DNA of 64,000 bases from Devosia sp. Root413D1. Its GTDB lineage: Bacteria; Pseudomonadota; Alphaproteobacteria; Rhizobiales; Devosiaceae. This document shows positions 62,785 to 64,000 of this stretch, one piece after another; position 1 is the stretch's first letter, and each line of letters begins with the position of its first letter. Position numbers and translations under genes: made by a program. The DNA lies in contig NZ_LMEA01000009.1 in NCBI RefSeq assembly GCF_001425235.1, positions 510,759-574,758 on the forward strand, written 5' to 3'. Under the pieces are notes generated by a model. The model was not told where the DNA came from, did no database searches, and was given only the letters and a program-made list of their open reading frames with translations.

Positions 62785-63689
62785 AGCAGATTGCCGAGAT
62801 TCGTCGCTTCAACCGCGCCTTCGCGCGCTGGCTGGGGCTGTTCGATGAGCATTACTCGAAAACCGATTACAGCCCGGCCGAGAGTCGGTTGTTCTATGAG
62901 CTCGCCGCGGCCGGCCATACCAATGGCGCCAACCTGGCGCGGTCCATGGGGGTCGACCCCGCTTATCTGAGCCGCATGCTGCAGAAGTTCGTCGCCGAGG
63001 GGCTGGTGGCGGTATCGCCCAGTATCTCGGATCGGCGCCGCAACCAGCTGGCGCTCACCCCTGACGGAGACAGGGCCGCCGCCAGTGTCGAGGCAGCGGC
63101 CGATGGCGCCATCGCCGATCTGATCACACCCTTGTCCGAAACCGAGCGACGTGAGCTGGTCTCCGCCATGCAGACCATCGCCCGCATCCTCGACCGCGAG
63201 GATAGCGGGGCCTCCATCATCCTGAGGCCGCATCGCATCGGCGATGTTGCGCATGTCGTCGCCCGGCAAGCCCAGCTCTACGCTGGTGAGTTCGGGTGGG
63301 ATGGCAGCTATGAGGCGCTGGCGGCCGAGATCGGCGGCAAGTTCCTGCAGGACTTCGATCCGGCGACCGAGGGCTGCTGGATCGCCGAACGCGATGGCAA
63401 GATCATTGGTTCGGTGTTTGTCGTCGATGCCGGGCAGGGCGTAGCGCAACTGCGCCTGCTCTATGTCGAGCCCGAAGCGCGCGGCCTTGGGGTGGGCAAG
63501 CTCCTCGTCGACCAGGTCGTCCGCCACGCCCGTGACAAGCGCTATGCGAAGATCCGGCTGTGGACCCAGGCCAGTCTCGTCGCGGCGCGAAAGCTCTACG
63601 CCAATGCCGGCTTCACCCTCACCGAGAGCAAACCGCACCACAGCTTCGGCAAGGACCTGATCGGCGAGTACTGGGAGCTGAAGCTGTAA
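62775..63689 (+). CDS. MarR-GNAT fusion (helix-turn-helix regulator with N-acetyltransferase)
   Basis: The 304-residue protein has a MarR winged helix in its first half (ESRLFYELAAAGHTNGANLA, MGVDPAYLSRMLQKFVAEGL, ISDRRRNQLALTPDG) and a GNAT domain in its second (IGSVFVVDAGQGVAQLRLLY, then RGLGVGKLLVDQVV as the acetyl-CoA loop). Such fusions are common in proteobacteria; some modify small amines or proteins. ATG 62775 lies in a palindrome and no clear ribosome binding site is visible. Confidence 0.93.
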   Translation: MDDKQIAEIRRFNRAFARWLGLFDEHYSKTDYSPAESRLFYELAAAGHTNGANLARSMGVDPAYLSRMLQKFVAEGLVAVSPSISDRRRNQLALTPDGDRAAASVEAAADGAIADLITPLSETERRELVSAMQTIARILDREDSGASIILRPHRIGDVAHVVARQAQLYAGEFGWDGSYEALAAEIGGKFLQDFDPATEGCWIAERDGKIIGSVFVVDAGQGVAQLRLLYVEPEARGLGVGKLLVDQVVRHARDKRYAKIRLWTQASLVAARKLYANAGFTLTESKPHHSFGKDLIGEYWELKL

Positions 63690-64000
63690 CGACCTTGCTC
63701 TCCGCCAACCACCGGGTCATTCCCGCGAAAGCGGGAACCTCGCAGCCTGCACCATCGCAAACGGAGGTCCCCGCTTTCGTGTTGTGTCCCGTGAGGTTGG
63801 CGAGGAGCTCTGCGGGTGCCTTGTAGTCGAGGCATTTGAGGCGGGTTTTGTTGTAGCTGTCGACGAAGGCGTAGAGGAAGGCGTCGCGCTGGACATGCGA
63901 GGCGAACCTGTTCTTGCCACCATTGCCGCTGGCGGGGTGGCTGCGCAGAGCGTCGGCGAGGCGGCGGTTGAAGCGCTCGGCCATGCCGTTGGTCTGCGGG
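63619..64000 (-). CDS. IS481-type transposase, C-terminal part, extended past the IS end
   Basis: The visible frame reads PQTNGMAERFNRRLADAL, then RFASHVQRDAFLYAFVDSYN and LKCLDYKAPAELLANLTGHN, matching the end of the DDE domain of IS481 transposases (the final Glu block and its tail). The IS ends at the NLTGHN(T) codons without a stop codon. Reading continues about 53 codons through the repeat and into antisense of the MarR-GNAT gene, stopping at 63619. The N-terminus lies outside the window. Confidence 0.8.
   Translation of the reverse strand, partial: PQTNGMAERFNRRLADALRSHPASGNGGKNRFASHVQRDAFLYAFVDSYNKTRLKCLDYKAPAELLANLTGHNTKAGTSVCDGAGCEVPAFAGMTRWLAESKVVTASAPSTRRSGPCRSCGAVCSR
63715..63779. 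repeat. Palindromic REP-like element, family B variant, truncated
   Basis: The left arm (GGTCATTCCCGCGAAAGCGG, then GAACCTC) is complete. The right arm GAGGTCCCCGCTTTCG stops at 63779, where the IS sequence begins. The missing last bases would be CGGGAATGAC. Confidence 0.75.
63780..64000 (-). mobile_element. IS481-family insertion sequence, one end (continues past the window)
   Basis: The element end reads TGTTGTGTCCCGTGAGG, starting with the TGT typical of IS481 termini, and abuts a palindromic repeat that is cut at 63779. The other end and any target duplication lie outside the window. Confidence 0.75.

Overview
The window reads as chromosomal DNA of a high-GC alphaproteobacterium of the order Hyphomicrobiales. 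A member of the Devosia group is my best guess. This is inferred from the gene content (aerobic cob genes, a zwf-pgl-edd Entner-Doudoroff operon, a Caulobacter-type cpa/tad pilus locus, a telA-like/DUF6384-like/coiled-coil trio) and the short GC-rich palindromic repeats between genes; no rRNA gene is present to prove it. Genes are tightly packed on both strands. I found no tRNA, rRNA or CRISPR array.

Layout. 1-3.4 kb: cobalamin genes (cobF fragment, cobQ, cbiB, cobU). 3.6-8.6 kb: a BadF-type sugar kinase followed by zwf, pgl and edd, which take a hexose to KDPG. 8.8-25.3 kb: small accessory units, usually a regulator beside its likely target, with visible operators: HxlR/RibD-like reductase, TetR/fabA, MarR/alpha-beta hydrolase, LysR/cupin-ADH-AKR, Lrp/EamA, TetR/exported RidA, SdpR-like/membrane protein. 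25.4-29.2 kb: three genes on the minus strand (TelA-like protein, single-pass DUF6384-like membrane protein, coiled-coil protein with a glycine-rich tail). A 148-base structured gap between the second and third genes could control translation. This is my main candidate for an undescribed system.

30.1-38.8 kb: a BMP-type nucleoside ABC importer (binding protein, ATPase, two permeases), cdd, deoC and a double-length aldehyde dehydrogenase. Its partners deoA, deoB and upp are at 46.0-49.2 kb. Together they import pyrimidine nucleosides, deaminate and phosphorolyse them, convert deoxyribose phosphate to glyceraldehyde 3-phosphate and acetaldehyde, oxidise the aldehyde and salvage uracil. About 7 kb of unrelated genes separates the halves: a DUF559 protein, a DUF2955/HlyD efflux pair with a MarR regulator, SRPBCC and VOC proteins, an AraC regulator and a serine hydrolase.

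49.3-61.2 kb: a HAD hydrolase and a near-complete Tad/Flp pilus locus (two TadE-like minor pilins and a secretin-N-like protein on the minus strand; flp, cpaA, cpaB, cpaC, cpaE, cpaF, tadB and tadC on the plus strand; tadD on the minus strand). 61.4-63.7 kb: an M17 aminopeptidase and a MarR-GNAT fusion with an operator over its start codon. The window ends inside an IS481-type transposase gene whose terminus cuts a palindromic repeat.
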